Part shown: piece after piece, positions 37,643 to 49,687 of the stretch
Position numbering within the stretch: the stretch's first letter is position 1
Layout of the letters: every line of letters starts with the position of its first letter
Translations under genes and position numbers: made by a program
From: Anseranas semipalmata
Lineage: Eukaryota; Chordata; Aves; Anseriformes; Anseranatidae
Assembly (NCBI GenBank): GCA_013399115.1
Contig: VXAA01003301.1
Span: 1-64,000 of the forward strand
DNA: 64,000 bases
Reading direction: 5' to 3'
The notes under the pieces: generated by a model
The model's input: only the letters and a program-made list of their open reading frames with translations
What the model was told of the DNA's origin: nothing
Database searches by the model: none

Positions 37643-39489
37643 CTTGGTCAGAAAACAAAATGAGGAAAAAAACAAGTAGTGTTACAAGATTGTGGGGGAA
37701 AAAGAAGAAAATGTAATTGACTTGAGAGACATTAGCTGAGAGCGCAGTGAAAAGTTTCTGAATTATTAGCCTGGAGTGAATCATCTTGATTTTTGTCATG
37801 TATCATGTATTAGTAACATTCAGCAGCACAGCAGTAACTAATTACTGAAGCATCTGTATCCATTATAAAGTATTTATAATTCTAGAAGAGTACTTTGAAT
37901 GGTTAGCATATTTTAATCATCATAATGCCATTCTCCACCTAGCACCCTAAGGGTATTCAGTTAACTCTCATTTAGTGTATCTCCTTTAACACAATCACAA
38001 AAGCGTTGATTTTTACTAACCATTTATAACATAACTTCATGAATTTGCAATGCTTGTGTCTGATGGAACACATCTTTTCAGTGTTGGTGTCAAAATAAAG
38101 ACTTGTTCAACAGAGCAGCAAGGGAAAAAAAACTATCAGAAAAACAGCTAATAGATAAATGACTTCAGAATAATTGCTCTGTCATTAAGAAAAGATGTCC
38201 AACCTGTGCAGTCAAGTTTATTTTAAAACCTGCCCAAATTATTCCTGACATTTGTAGTCTTTTCAGGTGCAAAAAGGCCTATCTGGATGCCTTTAAGATA
38301 GGTAGTGGTAAAGAAGGCATTGATTTTGCAAACAGACTCCTTGTGACATCAGCTATCCATCTGAGTTTTACAGCTGACAGGAATGAGACTTAGTCTGGGA
38401 TTTTCAGAAAATGTTGAGAAAATTAGATGTTCTGATTCCTGTAAGCAAAGCTATAAAATCTCTTCAGGTCCTTCAACAACTGAGTTTAAATGGCCTACCT
38501 TATACACATAGTCTACTACACTACATGATCCAAACCATACCACGACTTAATAAATTGCTATGCAAGAGATTCTTAAGCAATACATATGAATATTTGTTAG
38601 TGTAAATTTACAGTAGTGCTATTGATCTTAAGTCACTTTTCATTATGGGATCAGTGTCTTTTCTCATGGCAGTAAACTGTTAAAATCAGAAATCATGTAG
38701 GCGCAGACTTAGTGTAAAATACTGTAAATAGTGTAAAGCTGTAGGCACAGAGTCCTAAAGACTACAACAAGAAAAAGCAAGTTTACAAAAGGGCATATTC
38801 TTCTGACTAGAATTTGATTCTTCAAAATTCTAGTATGTGAAAAATAAATGTATCATATCTAACTCAATAGCATTTGGGAAAAGTCAGAGAATTGACTAAA
38901 TGCACCAAGTCAACACCCACGAGAATGCTTTCCTGTAGAGACATGTTGATTGTAAAACTCTTAATAGGTATAGCCTGATGAATAAGCCTGTTTTAGGTTA
39001 GGATGTTAGCTTCTCCAGCTGTTTACTTTCCCCTTGATGTCTACTTACACAGACACAAAGCTGTGATTATATCTCAACTAAGTCGTTTACAGTCTGGCAA
39101 TTCTCCTCGGCTTTCCTCAGCATCATTGTGGAGACAAGCCATTAGTGGAACTTCATTGATTACTCTTTGTCATAATACTACTCTCTGACAAGGACAGACA
39201 GGTCTGGATAATTCTGCTCCTGGTTGAATTGTCACCATCATAAAGTGAGTTGAGTTCAGTACTGGCTCACTTTTAGTCATCAAAACTGGTAACTAAATGA
39301 TAATTAACCTGCAGGGTGCAACACTTTCTTCAGTTTATTTCTGTCAGTCCTACTAAAGGGGGTAGACAAGCTTCATAATTGAACCTGGAATTGTGGCTTA
39401 TAAATGGCATGGCTGCATTGTGGCAGCTGGAAACAGAAGCTGGCTTGTAGAGTTCTGACAGTGGCTGATGGAGCAACAGACCAGGGCAG

Positions 39490-39885
39490 CCATAGAGTCA
39501 AAGGTTGGAAAAGACCTCCAAGATCATCTAGTTCAACCACCCCCCTACCACCAATATTACCCACTAAACCATGTCCCTACGTACCACATCCAACCTTTCC
39601 TTAAACACCCCCAGGGATGGTGACTCGACCACCTCCCTGGGCAACCCGTTCCAATGCCTAACCACTCTTTCTGAGAATAAAATTCTCCTAATTTCCAACC
39701 TGAACCTCCCCTGGCACAACTTGAGGCCATTCCCTCTAGTCCTTTTGCTAGTTATCTGTGAGAAGAGGCCGACCCCCAGCTCACCACAACTTCCTTTCAG
39801 GTAGTTGTAGAGCACAATAAGGTGTCCCCTGAGCCTCCTGGCTCCAGGTTGTGTTTGCAGGGTTGGCAACCAGAACAGGTATCTC
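39490..39885 (-). mobile_element. CR1 LINE 3' end, antisense
   Basis: On the minus strand this gives the end of CR1 ORF2: [23 protein letters not shown] and [10 protein letters not shown], followed by the 3' UTR with GATGATCTTGGAGGTCTTTTCC. It lies in a MMRN1 intron, in the same orientation as the gene. It is 5'-truncated, as is usual for CR1, with some frame damage near its 5' end. Confidence 0.92.
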
Positions 39886-41009
39886 TTTAATTCTAAACTG
39901 ATCCCATTTGATTTAAAAATCACTGAAAAGCAATTAACACGGAGCTCTGAGATTTCAGTTTTAGAGTTATGTTTTCAGACCAGAATTGCTACTAAGAGAA
40001 GTGGCTCTATTTAACACTATTGATCAGGCTCACTTTTTTGTATAGGTCCTGTCTGCCTTACTAGACAACATCCCCCTTTCCAGCACTAGGAAACTTGGTT
40101 GTTAACACAGTATCCCCAAAGGGTGAGAACATTCTCCCTTCTAACTCCCATTGGAAACTACCTTTTCATATCTCCATGCCACATTCAGTCTTTCCTTCTC
40201 CTGCCTACCTATGCTTTGTTATTTTTTTTCTTTGTCTATTATTATTTGAAGTAAAGAACATATATGGTCATAAGCACACACATGTACTGCCTCCTTAAAG
40301 CCATGTGGCAGTCTGGATTCTGATATCCAGTTCAACCAGCATGCATGAATATCCCAGCACTAGAACACTATACTGGCAATTGGAGCACCTAAGCCTGAGA
40401 GCATAACTTGTCTTATTATTCCTTGAAATGTTTTAGGATATAAGCCAAACACATGATAACGATAACAGTATACTGTGTAACAGCTGATGGTTATACAATA
40501 AGACTGTGTAGACTTCCATCATCAAAACATCAACAGATTCAAAAGAAAAGGTGGGTAGTAAGAAGGAACATGCCTCCTTCACACTGTCTTTCACACCTTG
40601 CCCATCTTCTGGCTCCTCACCATGTAAACTACAAGTCTGTTTAACAGTATTTAGATCACACTGCCAAATAACTTGCATATAATTTGCCACCAAAAATTTA
40701 CCTGACAGTCTCACTTACTGCTCTGGAGTATATCACAAGCAAAGAATACATTTTTCAGACAATTTCCTTACTCAGGCATACTTCACATATTTCTTTTGTT
40801 GTTACTTAAACAAGATATGCTCATTGTTAGCATTTCTCTAATTACACAGACTTTCTAAATAATTTTGTATCTCTATACCCTCAGAGGAAAGTAAACCTTC
40901 AGGTGGTACAGATTAGAATATAGTATAATCTGTCAGTAGCTTGAACTGTACCTGTAAATCACAAATGTATTTTTGTGTTTCTTTAGAGTGAACACATAAT
41001 ATTTGATTT

Positions 41010-41529
41010 TGTGGTTAATTAGGGTGTAGGATGAGAATAATGCTGATAACACAGATGTTTTAGTTGTTGCTGAGCAGTGCTTACACTAAGTCAAGGACTT
41101 TTCAGGTTCTCATGCTGCCATGCCAGCAAGGAATGCACAAGAAGCTGGGAGGAACGAGCTGGGAGGAACCAGGACAGCTGACCCAAACTGGTCAAAGGGA
41201 TATTCCATACCATATGATGTCATGCTGAATACATATGGGGGGAGTTGGTCAGGGCAGGGATGCTGCTGCTGCTGCTGCTCAGGGTCTGGCGGCCATCTGT
41301 CAGTGGGCGATGAGCAATTGCATTGCACATCACTTGCTTTGCATATTCTATTATTATTATTATTACTACTATTATTATTAGATCTTCCTTTTCTGTCCTA
41401 TTAGACTGTCCTTATCTCAACCTATGAGTTTTAACCATTTTTTTCTGATTTTCTTTCCCATCCCACCATGCACATGTGGAGAGTGAGCGAATGGCTGTGT
41501 AGTGCTTAGCTGCCTGCCGGGTTAAACCA
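41010..41529 (+). mobile_element. Solo LTR of an avian endogenous retrovirus
   Basis: I recognise this LTR type from many bird genomes. Landmarks in order: GCTGATAACACAGATGTTTTAG, GACAGCTGACCCAAACTGG, ATTCCATACCATATGATGTCATG, GAGCAATTGCATTGCACATCACTTGC, an (ATT)n run at 41347-41380, CTGTCCTATTAGACTGTCCTTATCTCAACC, and an end in GGGTTAAACCA. It begins TG (41010) and ends CA (41529), about 520 bp. No matching LTR or internal region flanks it, so it is a solo LTR left by recombination. A (CTG)6 run (41261-41279) lies in it. I did not find a clear target-site duplication. It is antisense to MMRN1. Confidence 0.85.
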
Positions 41530-42447
41530 AAAGTGTTAAGCTACTGGTACCTTTAAATTCAGTTTCTTGTCCCTAACTTTACCAGCAAACTGTGACTGGC
41601 CTAGGGATGAAATTAGTTATAAGAGCTGACCTGGCCCACTGGGGTCCTGCAGAACTCCTGGTGTCCTCTCACTGACAGTTCTGCTGCTTTCAGCCTGGTT
41701 GCTGTGTAGAAGTGATTGTTGTTCTTGAGCTAAAAGATGGGCAAAAAGGAAAGGATGCAAGTGAAACACTGAACATGACTAAATGAGGATTCAGAATCAA
41801 TTGCTTTCTCTCTCTGTCTTATACCAACTTAACCAAAAAAAAAAAATCATTGCAGATTCGTCGTCTGCTTCATCTATGCATATCAGAGTGCAGAACCACA
41901 TATTGATGAACACAGTGAATAGCTTTATGAATGACTTCCTGAGGTTGGTGAGGGTTGGTGTTAATATTATAAGGTCAAAACTTGTATATTTCCAAGTTCT
42001 GTTCATTCTAGGACAAGGCTAAAAATTCTAGAGAAAGATTTTAGATCAATATAAAACAGCAATACAAAGACAATACAAAGACTGTCAGCTATAAAATTTA
42101 GTATTTTTTTCCAGCTACAAGATAAATCAAGTTTGTTGAAATTAATTTTTTTATTTTGGCAGATTAAACAAATCTTCAAACCATAAAGAGCCTCTCACTA
42201 TATGTGATGGTTGCAGCACCTAAAAAATGAAAACCACTATAAAATGTAACCAAATTCCAGATTCCAACAAATATAATCTGAAATTTGCAGCTGGTACATA
42301 CATTAATAATGAAACTCAGGAATGTAGTGAGTTTGTAAATATTTTCTCTCATAGTCATGGCAGATGAGTTTTTTCTGTGCTTATTTTCCATCTCCACCCA
42401 AAGATCCAAAGGCATTTTGTAAAATCTGGACTAACATTATTATTTCA

Positions 42448-42590
42448 GTACTATGGTTGGGGAAATGGAGGTCCAAAAAAGTGGACCTTCACCCACAAAA
42501 CATAGGGAACTACTGATGGTTCTGCGAACTGAAATGAGATGTCCACCTTCATGACTTAATTCTTTAGCCATTAAACTTAAGTGTCACTTT
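42448..42590 (-). repeat. Possible MIR-like SINE fragment, antisense
   Basis: GGTTGGGGAAATGGAGGTCC, later CACCTTCATGACTTAATTCTTTAGCCATTAAAC, loosely follow the antisense MIR/tRNA-SINE layout (GGGGAAACTGAGGC ... TTAACCACT). The match is weak and by eye only. Confidence 0.3.
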
Positions 42591-43101
42591 GATTTCATTA
42601 CAGTGGAAAAAAATGAAATATGTACAAAGTAGGTTGTAAACTTGTTAGTGTAAATTCAGACCAACTTTTATATGCTTGTTCAGTTCATGAAGCATTTTGT
42701 AGAGGTTGTTGTTCCAGTTGGAGCACATCTAATGAATGCCACTTTAGCTGATGTGATTTCCAGCCTTTTAGTACAGTACAAGAAGAAGTTGGGTATGGCA
42801 ACATTATTCCCCAGTTCAAATATTAAAACCAAGTCTGACCATAATGTAAGTTTCCAAGGAAACAGAACAAAATGCTGAATCAAGAAATTCTCTATGTTCC
42901 ATCAGCCTTTTTGAGGTGTATATGAGGATCAATAGATTACACTTAAGCATAAAGTGTTTGAGGCTGCAAATTAATGGGGGAAGAAACAATTAGAACAGGG
43001 ACTCAAAGGAAATTATTATATGGACTGAAATTTTTATAAAATCTACTGAAATTGTCTGATAAATAATACAAAATTCTCAGTAATAATTTCAATAGCTTCT
43101 G

Positions 43102-43467
43102 TTATTTTTCTGTGGCATGGTTATTGACAGGAGTTAAATACTTGCATTCGGCCCAATTCATTACACAGCATTTATCAGCTGCTGATGTGATGATATAATC
43201 TATGACAAGGGAGTCGGTTACTTGCCCGTGATAGAGACCAGCTGATCGATGTCCTTTTATTCTTTCATTTACTGATCCTTCTGTTGCTCTAAATGTATTC
43301 ACCACCACTGTTACTGCTACAGACACCAGATTTTTTATACTATCCATCTTACCTTTCATCCTCCCTATTAAATCAAGTGCCTCATTCACAGTTTCACATT
43401 GCAGAATACCCAAACCCTCACAGTCAGTTTTACTTACTTTTAGAGTTTCAAGGATATATATTTATTG
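43102..43467 (-). pseudogene. Possible degenerate retroviral env (transmembrane subunit) fragment
   Basis: About 120 codons are open on the minus strand, with no ATG at the start (upstream stop near 43467). Near the C-terminal end, the segment LVIDYIITSAADKC followed by six residues, then E-C, then KYLT resembles the env immunosuppressive and CX6CC region (L-D-Y-L-L ... C-x6-C-C-x-Y). The first of the paired cysteines is replaced by Glu. Upstream residues have helical spacing as in an env heptad region. The flanks are not recognisable as env and no LTR of matching orientation is near; the solo LTR at 41.0-41.5 kb faces the other way. It is damaged, isolated and probably non-functional. Chance resemblance is a real alternative. 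Confidence 0.3.
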
Positions 43468-45837
43468 CTGCATGCTTGTTTTACTAATACTTTGAACTGT
43501 TCAGATAACTTAATCCCGGTAACACCCAGGACATAGATATCACCCTGTTGGAATAAACCAATAATGGAACAAACCACTAATGCATTATACTGCTTCTAAC
43601 AGCAAGCAAGGACTGTAGCCAGCAATTCACACACACCACACAGCACACATACATACAAAACCAACCAACAACAACAACAAAAAAAGCAGAGAGAATATCC
43701 TATATTGCACAGTTATGGAATTTCATCACTGTATAGGAAAGGTATTTCTCAGGCAGCCCTAGAAATTCAGGATTTTCATGTGTGAAACAAATTCAGAACA
43801 GTCACTGGCAATACAGTGTCTCCTGCATCATTCTCCTCGTGTGGCTCAGCCCTTTTTCAAAGGAACCACTCTGACAGATCATACAGTGATTTTGTTTTAT
43901 GTACTGATTGGTCCCACAGCTGAGATCCCCATCCTAGATGCCAAACAGCAGCAGATAGGACAGGAGCACCAGACTGAAACACCAAGCTACACATTAGGTT
44001 AGAAATAGCCATCAAATTACTTGAAATGGGATATGCTATGCTCAGTTTAAGCTAAAAGAGAAAATATAAAATCAAAATTAGACATCCAGATCCACCCTAT
44101 AGATGTAATTTACAATAAGAAGCTCCAGGAGCTTCAGGGTGCTTAGCACTTCCAAATAGCAGGTAACACACATAGGAATCTAACACTTGGCTCCTATCGT
44201 TGAATATGTTGGTGTAGATGTATAATTTTTAAAAACATGGGACAAAATGATGTGCAAAATGATTTCAGAGAATGCTTAAAGTATGAAAATTGGATCTTTT
44301 TCCTTCAATATATTTTTGATGAAGCAGGAGGGTCTCAAGGGGAATCCTTGTAGGGAGTTAGGTACTTTTCTCCCGCTCCCTCTCAGGGCACTCCTGTGTT
44401 TAAAGGTGAATTGCTACCTTTTGTGTCTGCAGATCACCCCATGCTGAGGACAGCACTCACTCCTGTGCAGAACATTTTACAGCCATCTGCTGGAGAAATG
44501 ACATCGCTACCAGGCAAGAGAATTCAGTGCTAACAATGGCTACAGTATTGTCAGCAATTTCAGGAACAAGCCCTCTGCTCTAAGCCACAGCCAGGGTAGA
44601 TGGAAATGAATTACCATACATTAAGTTACCTCACTCCAAAGCAAAGCTGAATTTGAATGCAGAGTGACCTATATTTGAAGACATATCTTCCAGTTCTTGA
44701 AATTATTTGTGACACTTCTAACATAATGTAGTGTCCATGAACCATATGTGCAAGAATGAACTGGGATTTCCCTCCCACCCCAAAATGTTAATACACACAC
44801 ATTGTTTTCTCCAAATTAAGGATAAAAAGTTTCTCCAGCTTAAGGATAAAAAGTTGAAATAAAGCTATGCTTAGTAACAACAGTGTCACAATCTGTGTAA
44901 CTCAGAACTGACAAGCCCTTTCATTTTGGCAGTTTTGCTCACAGCTAAACATTTGATATTCCTGAATTAAAATACTGATTTTTGTTTGTTGAATTGTCCA
45001 TATTCTGCTGTTTCATGAAACTTATAATAAAGAAATCATGTCCACGTTTTTTCTTTATTAAAAAGACCCTTTCTTGTGAAGTTGTGTTGTCTATGCTGGA
45101 CTAGGATACATGTCTTACCCAATTTAGTAATGTGTTGCCACATGGGAGGTAGAGTTGAAAATATTGACACGAACACCGGTCTCTTTTCAGAGGCTCTTCT
45201 GAGTCACTCACCACTGTGTTATCTACAGAAGTATCTGTAGCCAATCAGTTACAATGAGGCTACCAAGTATGGCTTACAAATGTCTAGAAATAGCTATCAG
45301 ATGGTAACAAGTTTTTCTTCCGCTTAGACTGTCGAACTGAAATCATTACACATGATCTAACTTGCTTTGAGAGAAAAGCTAAAGCAGGAGGAGTTTTGAA
45401 TTAGAGTTTGCTACAACCAACCCACATCACGCTAATGGTGCCTTCCCAGGATCTAAAACAAATCTTCAGAACACCCTGATTCCCTTAGCACAGAAATCCT
45501 TCAACAAATGGTTCTGTTGTTAAGCAGATCAAGTGCAGAGAGGCCAAGTGGAGGTCTCAGGGACTCTGGAGAGCCACTGTCGGAGCTTACAACATCTCTC
45601 TCCCTGCCACTGTAAAGACAGAGTGCCTGAAGACAAGGCTCTTGGACTCCCAATTGTTCAAGTTCATTAGCTGTTGTCCCTTCATGGGAATTGAATAATA
45701 CAGGCAGGGCTTGTGCTGGTGGTCTGTTCCTCATGGGAGGGAGCATTCCAGAAGCAGGGAAGAGAAGCATTTCTGACATAACTTTCATCCCAGTCTCTTT
45801 AAGCACTTCTACAAGCATTAATTAATTAAATATCTCA

Positions 45838-45962
45838 GTGCCCCTGTGAGATAAGTGTCATCTCAATTTTCTATATGGGTAAACTTGGGTATGCAGATTA
45901 TAAGTGGCTTCCCCAAGTTATTCAGCAAGTCAGAAGAGGCTTGAGAATAGAACCTGGGAGAT
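45838..45962 (-). repeat. MIR-like SINE fragment, antisense
   Basis: TATATGGGTAAACTTGGGTATGCAG, AAGTGGCTTCCCCAAGTTATTCAGCAAGTCAG and GAATAGAACCTGGGAG track the antisense core of MIR (GATGGGGAAACTGAGGC ... AGTGACTTGCCCAAGGTCACACAGC ... GAACCCAGG). This is an old SINE shared by amniotes. Confidence 0.6.
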
Positions 45963-46994
45963 GAAATTTCAAACCCATTCCTGTAACACTTGACAATACA
46001 TTCCTTTATTCTTATTTTTACAGATGCCACTACAATTTGAGTGAATAGCTTTTTTTCCTGGTCAGTGCTTCCTTGTTGTTTTGATGTCTTCTCAATTTTA
46101 TCAGCTGTATTCTGCACTCTTTATAAGCATTTTTAAAATCTATTTTTGATAATGTTTGAGGTTTTTAAAAGCAAATCTTTAAAATATCTGATCCATGTTC
46201 ATTGGACAGCCTTGCTGACTGACTGTGTCCCCTGTTAATATCTGACTCCACGCTCAGCTGCACAGAAGAGAATTCTGTGCCTGCTGAGATTCTGGCTCTT
46301 CAGCATTGAAATTTCCCTCCTGGATGTGAATAACAGTGATTTCTCTTCATTCCTCTACATTAATTTTTAATCACAGCCCCTACTTTACCACTGCTGATTG
46401 AATTCCCTACCACATCTAATGGCCTTTCTTGTAATATTCATTCATTTAAAATATGTATGCTGATGCCATATCTTATTTTTCAAGGGCAGATTGTTTAAGG
46501 CCAGGAGCAAAGAAACAGCTATTACACAGATGTTAAACTACAGTACATTGCCATATGTTTGATCACCAGGGCAGAGGTAAAATGTTCTATTCTGTCAAAA
46601 AAAGGCACAGTTATACCTGGATCATGTAATACTGAGTAAAATTCAGTCACTGTTGAACTGAACAACAAAATTCCTACTGAATTCAGAGGGAAACAAAGTT
46701 GGCACTTTTTTATCATATGTGTGAAACATATTCGTAGAGACTGAAACTGAAAGCCAAAAGGGTCACAGTTCTGCAGATGAATTTTATAGCAAGTATTCAG
46801 TAGAGGACCTGGGTTTAATATCCTAGCACCACAATACTCAATAATTGAAAGGTTGAGAGCAGAGAAGCACTGAATGCAAACTCCATATTTTAGCAAAATG
46901 GAATCAGACTGAAGATTTTATGAGTTTTAGAGTGGAAGAAATGAAAAAACATTTTGCTTAAGCTGCTCTGGAAATTAGTACAACTCTCACCCAC

Positions 46995-47101
46995 CTTTGG
47001 GTTGGCAGTTTTGCCCACTGTACCCAGGACAGCACTTCCACTCCAGCGACGTTACTATTTTATGTTTGATTCTGTAGGCCTGGTGTGTTGTTGTATGGGT
47101 C
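46995..47101 (-). CDS. MMRN1: MMRN1 exon: EMI domain, second half
   Basis: This exon encodes the end of the EMI domain: THTTTHQAYRIKHKIVTS, then LEWKCCPGYSGQNC. The KCCPGYxGxxC ending is the diagnostic C-terminus of EMI domains. The acceptor is TTTTTGCAG ending at 47102; its pyrimidine tract is a run of 15 T preceded by GTT repeats on this strand. Two donors are possible. AAAG followed by GTGGGT ends the exon at 46995 with one leftover base, which fits the next placed exon (K-A-L-T-Q-K). AAAGGTGG followed by GTGAGA would end it at 46991 with two leftover bases, and would need an unplaced linker exon. I chose 46995 because it keeps the frame with the exon at 37642. Confidence 0.88.
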
Positions 47102-49430
47102 CTGCAAAAAAAAAAAAAAACCAAAACAACAACAACAACAAAAAAACATTTAAAACCTGTTTTAGGTGACCAAGCAGGAGTTGTAGGATACATGTATATC
47201 TCCATTATATTTGCTTATGTATCCTTTCATTAACCGATGGAAACTGAAAGTGAAGCCTAACTAGGATTTGGTGTTTCAATAGCAATCAGAGTGTTAGTTT
47301 CACACCCTTCAGATCAGCTGCATAGATTTTAAAGGAAACTGATGTCTACTTAGGGCTGTCAGGTTTCTCCCCTGAATATCTTATCCAGGAGTCAAATAGT
47401 GCTAACTGTTATGTTATTATAATTGATATCTACTAAGCTGGACAGAATGAGTCAAAAATAAAATAGTAAAATCCTGTTTCCTTTGAAATCAGTGACAAAA
47501 AGCACTTATGATGAATTTATGCCATGACAGATCATATTAGGTATATATTGGAAGCCTTCCATTCTGATTATTTTTAACAAGTTTATAGACACATTAATCT
47601 GATAAAATATGAAAAATTCCACTCCGTAAGTTGATGAAAGGAGGGTATAGCTATGCAAGTGTGATGCCTCAGTTCTTACTGTTAAAGTAGGTAATTGCAG
47701 AGTCAGCAGCAATTTTGTTTCTGTGTTCCATCACATTCTGTATGTCCTGGCTACCCCATCACGTCTCTCAGCTTTCTGAGGTTCAGAGAAGTCAGTTTAG
47801 AATGAGCATGCTGCAACAGGGCATACAGAAGAAATGAACTACAGCAAGTCTACTTGCCTATTTTAAATATAAAGTTTGAGTAAAAAGAATATCAAACAGT
47901 TCTGCTAGTTGCTAAACACTACCATGAAGAACACTTCATATCTCAGAAAATACAAAGATATAATGGCTACAGAACTCTTTTGGACATACAATCCCTGCCT
48001 AAATCATTCCAGAAAGGGGGCAAATTTAAAGACTATCAGACCAAAAAATACCCTCCCTTTGAATTAAAAAAACATACCACCTTGTTTTACACAGTAGTTA
48101 ATCTTGTTAATCTTTCACAAGGAACGCAATATTATATATTAAAATTTATAGCAGCTGGCAGGAGCTTTGCATGTGTCCCCAAACAGCTTTGCCTCTGAGA
48201 AACGGCTTTTTCAGCAGCAAGAACTCAAAGATTAAGGTGAACTGAAATCAAGGGATTTTTTCCTCGATTCTTTCACTGTATGGATGCTCTTATTTTATGG
48301 TAAAACTGCCTTATTCTGCATTAGCATAACTGATTCCTGAAAGCGCTCTTAAAATTGAAGTGTCCATAAAAGGAGCTAATCGGGCATAGCTATTCCAAAA
48401 ATAACTTCCCATGTATACAAGCCCCAGAAGTCTATACAGCAGAGACTTATTTACAGGAACAGCCCAAGGAGCTAATTTTCTTTAAAAAAAATAATAATCA
48501 GTTACTGTGAATCTTCCAGACTGAATTAGAAAAAAAGCTGGCAACATTGCAACCACAGGGCTCATCCCACAGTTTTGTGATACAACTGATTATATTTCAG
48601 AGTCCCCAGATCCTAAGGATAATTCTGTTCCAGGTTTCACTTCAAAGCTTTAAGCATGTTCTGCCCTACCACCTAGAGGGCAATTCTCAGAACAAGATGA
48701 CTTGTGAGAAGCTTCTGAAGTTTTTCAAGGTAAAAATATGTTACAACCTTTGTTTTGCTGGTGCTTTTTCAGGATGCCATTTACCAGTCTCATGCACTAA
48801 AATCCAACTTCATTTACTATTGAAATCTAATGCTTGGAGAATCCTATGAGGCACTCAAACCATGAAGAACAATCTGAATATGTTTAGCAGAGTTGTTATT
48901 TACACATTGCATCCAGGCCAATTACTTTTCTAGGTTCGCTGCCTGACCAACAAAGCTGTGCCACAAATAAGCACCCAGCAACGATAATAGCAAAAATATT
49001 TATGCCATTCAGGGAAAGCCTTTAGCTCCAACAATGCACAAGCCTGGAAAACTGCACAGAAAAGATTTTCTTTCCCACATGTGCTTTAAAGCCTTGTACC
49101 TTCTCTTGTAGTACTTCAGAAGAGAGGAGGGCTTGAAGGCTTTGAACAGATCAGAGGATGCTAGAGTGAGGGTGTACCAAGCCCATATTGCAGAGCTCAA
49201 GGATACTTTCAGTCATGAGCTTTTATACTTGCTATAGCAACATGTTAAGATGAGACCTGGAAACACATTAATCTACTCCCTCCTGGTTTTTGTTGCTGTT
49301 GTTTTATTTTGGTTTGTTGGTTGTTTTTTTTTTTTTTTTTTCCCCCTTTGTTTTTATTTTCTGAAGTCATGGTTGTATTCATTAGGCAGCTGGTGACAAT
49401 TAAAGTACTCTTTCTTCCTAGTCTACACAC
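47102..49430 (-). other. MMRN1: MMRN1 intron splitting the EMI domain
   Basis: This 2.3-kb GT-AG intron is bounded by GTGTGT (49430) and TTTTGCAG (47102). It contains a run of 15 A (47106-47120) with CAA repeats next to the acceptor and a T-rich run at 49322-49342. No repeat family is recognised. Confidence 0.75.
47104..47145. repeat. Poly-A plus (CAA)n run next to an MMRN1 acceptor
   Basis: Fifteen A (47106-47120), then CCAAAACAACAACAACAACAAAAAAA. On the gene strand this is a T- and GTT-rich tract that serves as the polypyrimidine tract of the EMI exon acceptor. Confidence 0.9.
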
Positions 49431-49550
49431 CTCTGAGCACAGGATCCAATAAGCCAAGTGCAAGGTTTTGCTCTGGCTGATGAGAGGGTTTCCAGGTTGT
49501 CCACTACCGCTGTAGGTAATAGTCTGGTATGGACATAAGCACACCAGTTT
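49431..49550 (-). CDS. MMRN1: MMRN1 exon: EMI domain, first half
   Basis: This 120-nt exon encodes 39 full codons, opening with NWCAYVHTR, the typical start of an EMI domain. EMI modules are Cys-rich N-terminal domains used for multimer assembly in the EMILIN/multimerin family. Cysteines are visible in NWC, KPC and GSC; the remaining three lie in the next exon. The acceptor on the minus strand is TCTCTTACAG ending at 49551, and the exon starts with one base that completes a codon. The donor is CAGAG followed by GTGTGT at 49430, leaving two bases (AG). With the first G of the next exon these make an Arg codon, so the two EMI halves join in frame. The upstream partner exon must end with two codon bases and is not found in this window. 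Confidence 0.93.
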
Positions 49551-49687
49551 CTGTAAGAGATAAAAAGTAAATATAATTAAAGTACAAATAACATTTCACA
49601 CAACATGATGAGATATGATACCTAAAGGGGAAGTTAAACTCATAATTTAGGGATAGATTAAGTTACGAAAATAAAATTTGTTTTCCC

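Larger units (their letters stand above)
37643..46994 (-). other. MMRN1: MMRN1 intron between EMI and coiled-coil exons
   Basis: This is the largest placed intron (9.35 kb). It holds an antisense CR1 (39490-39885), a solo LTR (41010-41529), a possible env-like remnant (43102-43467) and MIR-like fragments (42448-42590, 45838-45962). Human MMRN1 has about 35 extra Gln-rich residues at this point in the protein, so a small phase-1 exon may be hidden here. I looked for one and found no convincing candidate. Confidence 0.7.
21448..49550 (-). other. MMRN1: MMRN1 gene span (multimerin 1), 5'-incomplete
   Basis: Multimerin 1 is a large secreted, disulfide-linked homopolymeric glycoprotein of platelets, megakaryocytes and endothelium. 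It carries factor V and supports platelet adhesion. The identification rests on domain order read from six exons on the minus strand: EMI, long coiled coil, one EGF-like module, C-terminal C1q. Among EMILIN/multimerin proteins, the EGF module just before C1q points to MMRN1 rather than MMRN2 or the EMILINs. The residues also match my memory of human MMRN1 very closely, especially in EGF and C1q. Exon lengths 120+107+174+1980+147+422 join in frame to about 982 residues plus stop, all with consistent phases. Missing from the window: the signal peptide and N-terminal Ser/Thr-rich region (about 200 residues in human). Also unplaced: a linker of about 35 residues that human has between EMI and the first coiled-coil segment. 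The transcript runs from high to low coordinates. Confidence 0.95.

Noticed and set aside
40561..40660. Possible MMRN1 linker exon (TCSLHGEEPEDGQ-like, with acceptor AAACAG)
   Set aside because: In the required phase it meets a stop at once, and the resemblance to the human linker is superficial.
41110..41328. 72-codon minus-strand frame with a Gln run
   Set aside because: It is the antisense reading of the solo LTR; the Gln run comes from the (CTG)6 tract. I also considered it for the Gln-rich MMRN1 linker and rejected it for that reason.
45501..45818. 105-codon minus-strand frame considered as the linker exon
   Set aside because: The possible splice sites do not leave the base count needed by the exon at 37642, and there is no clear similarity.
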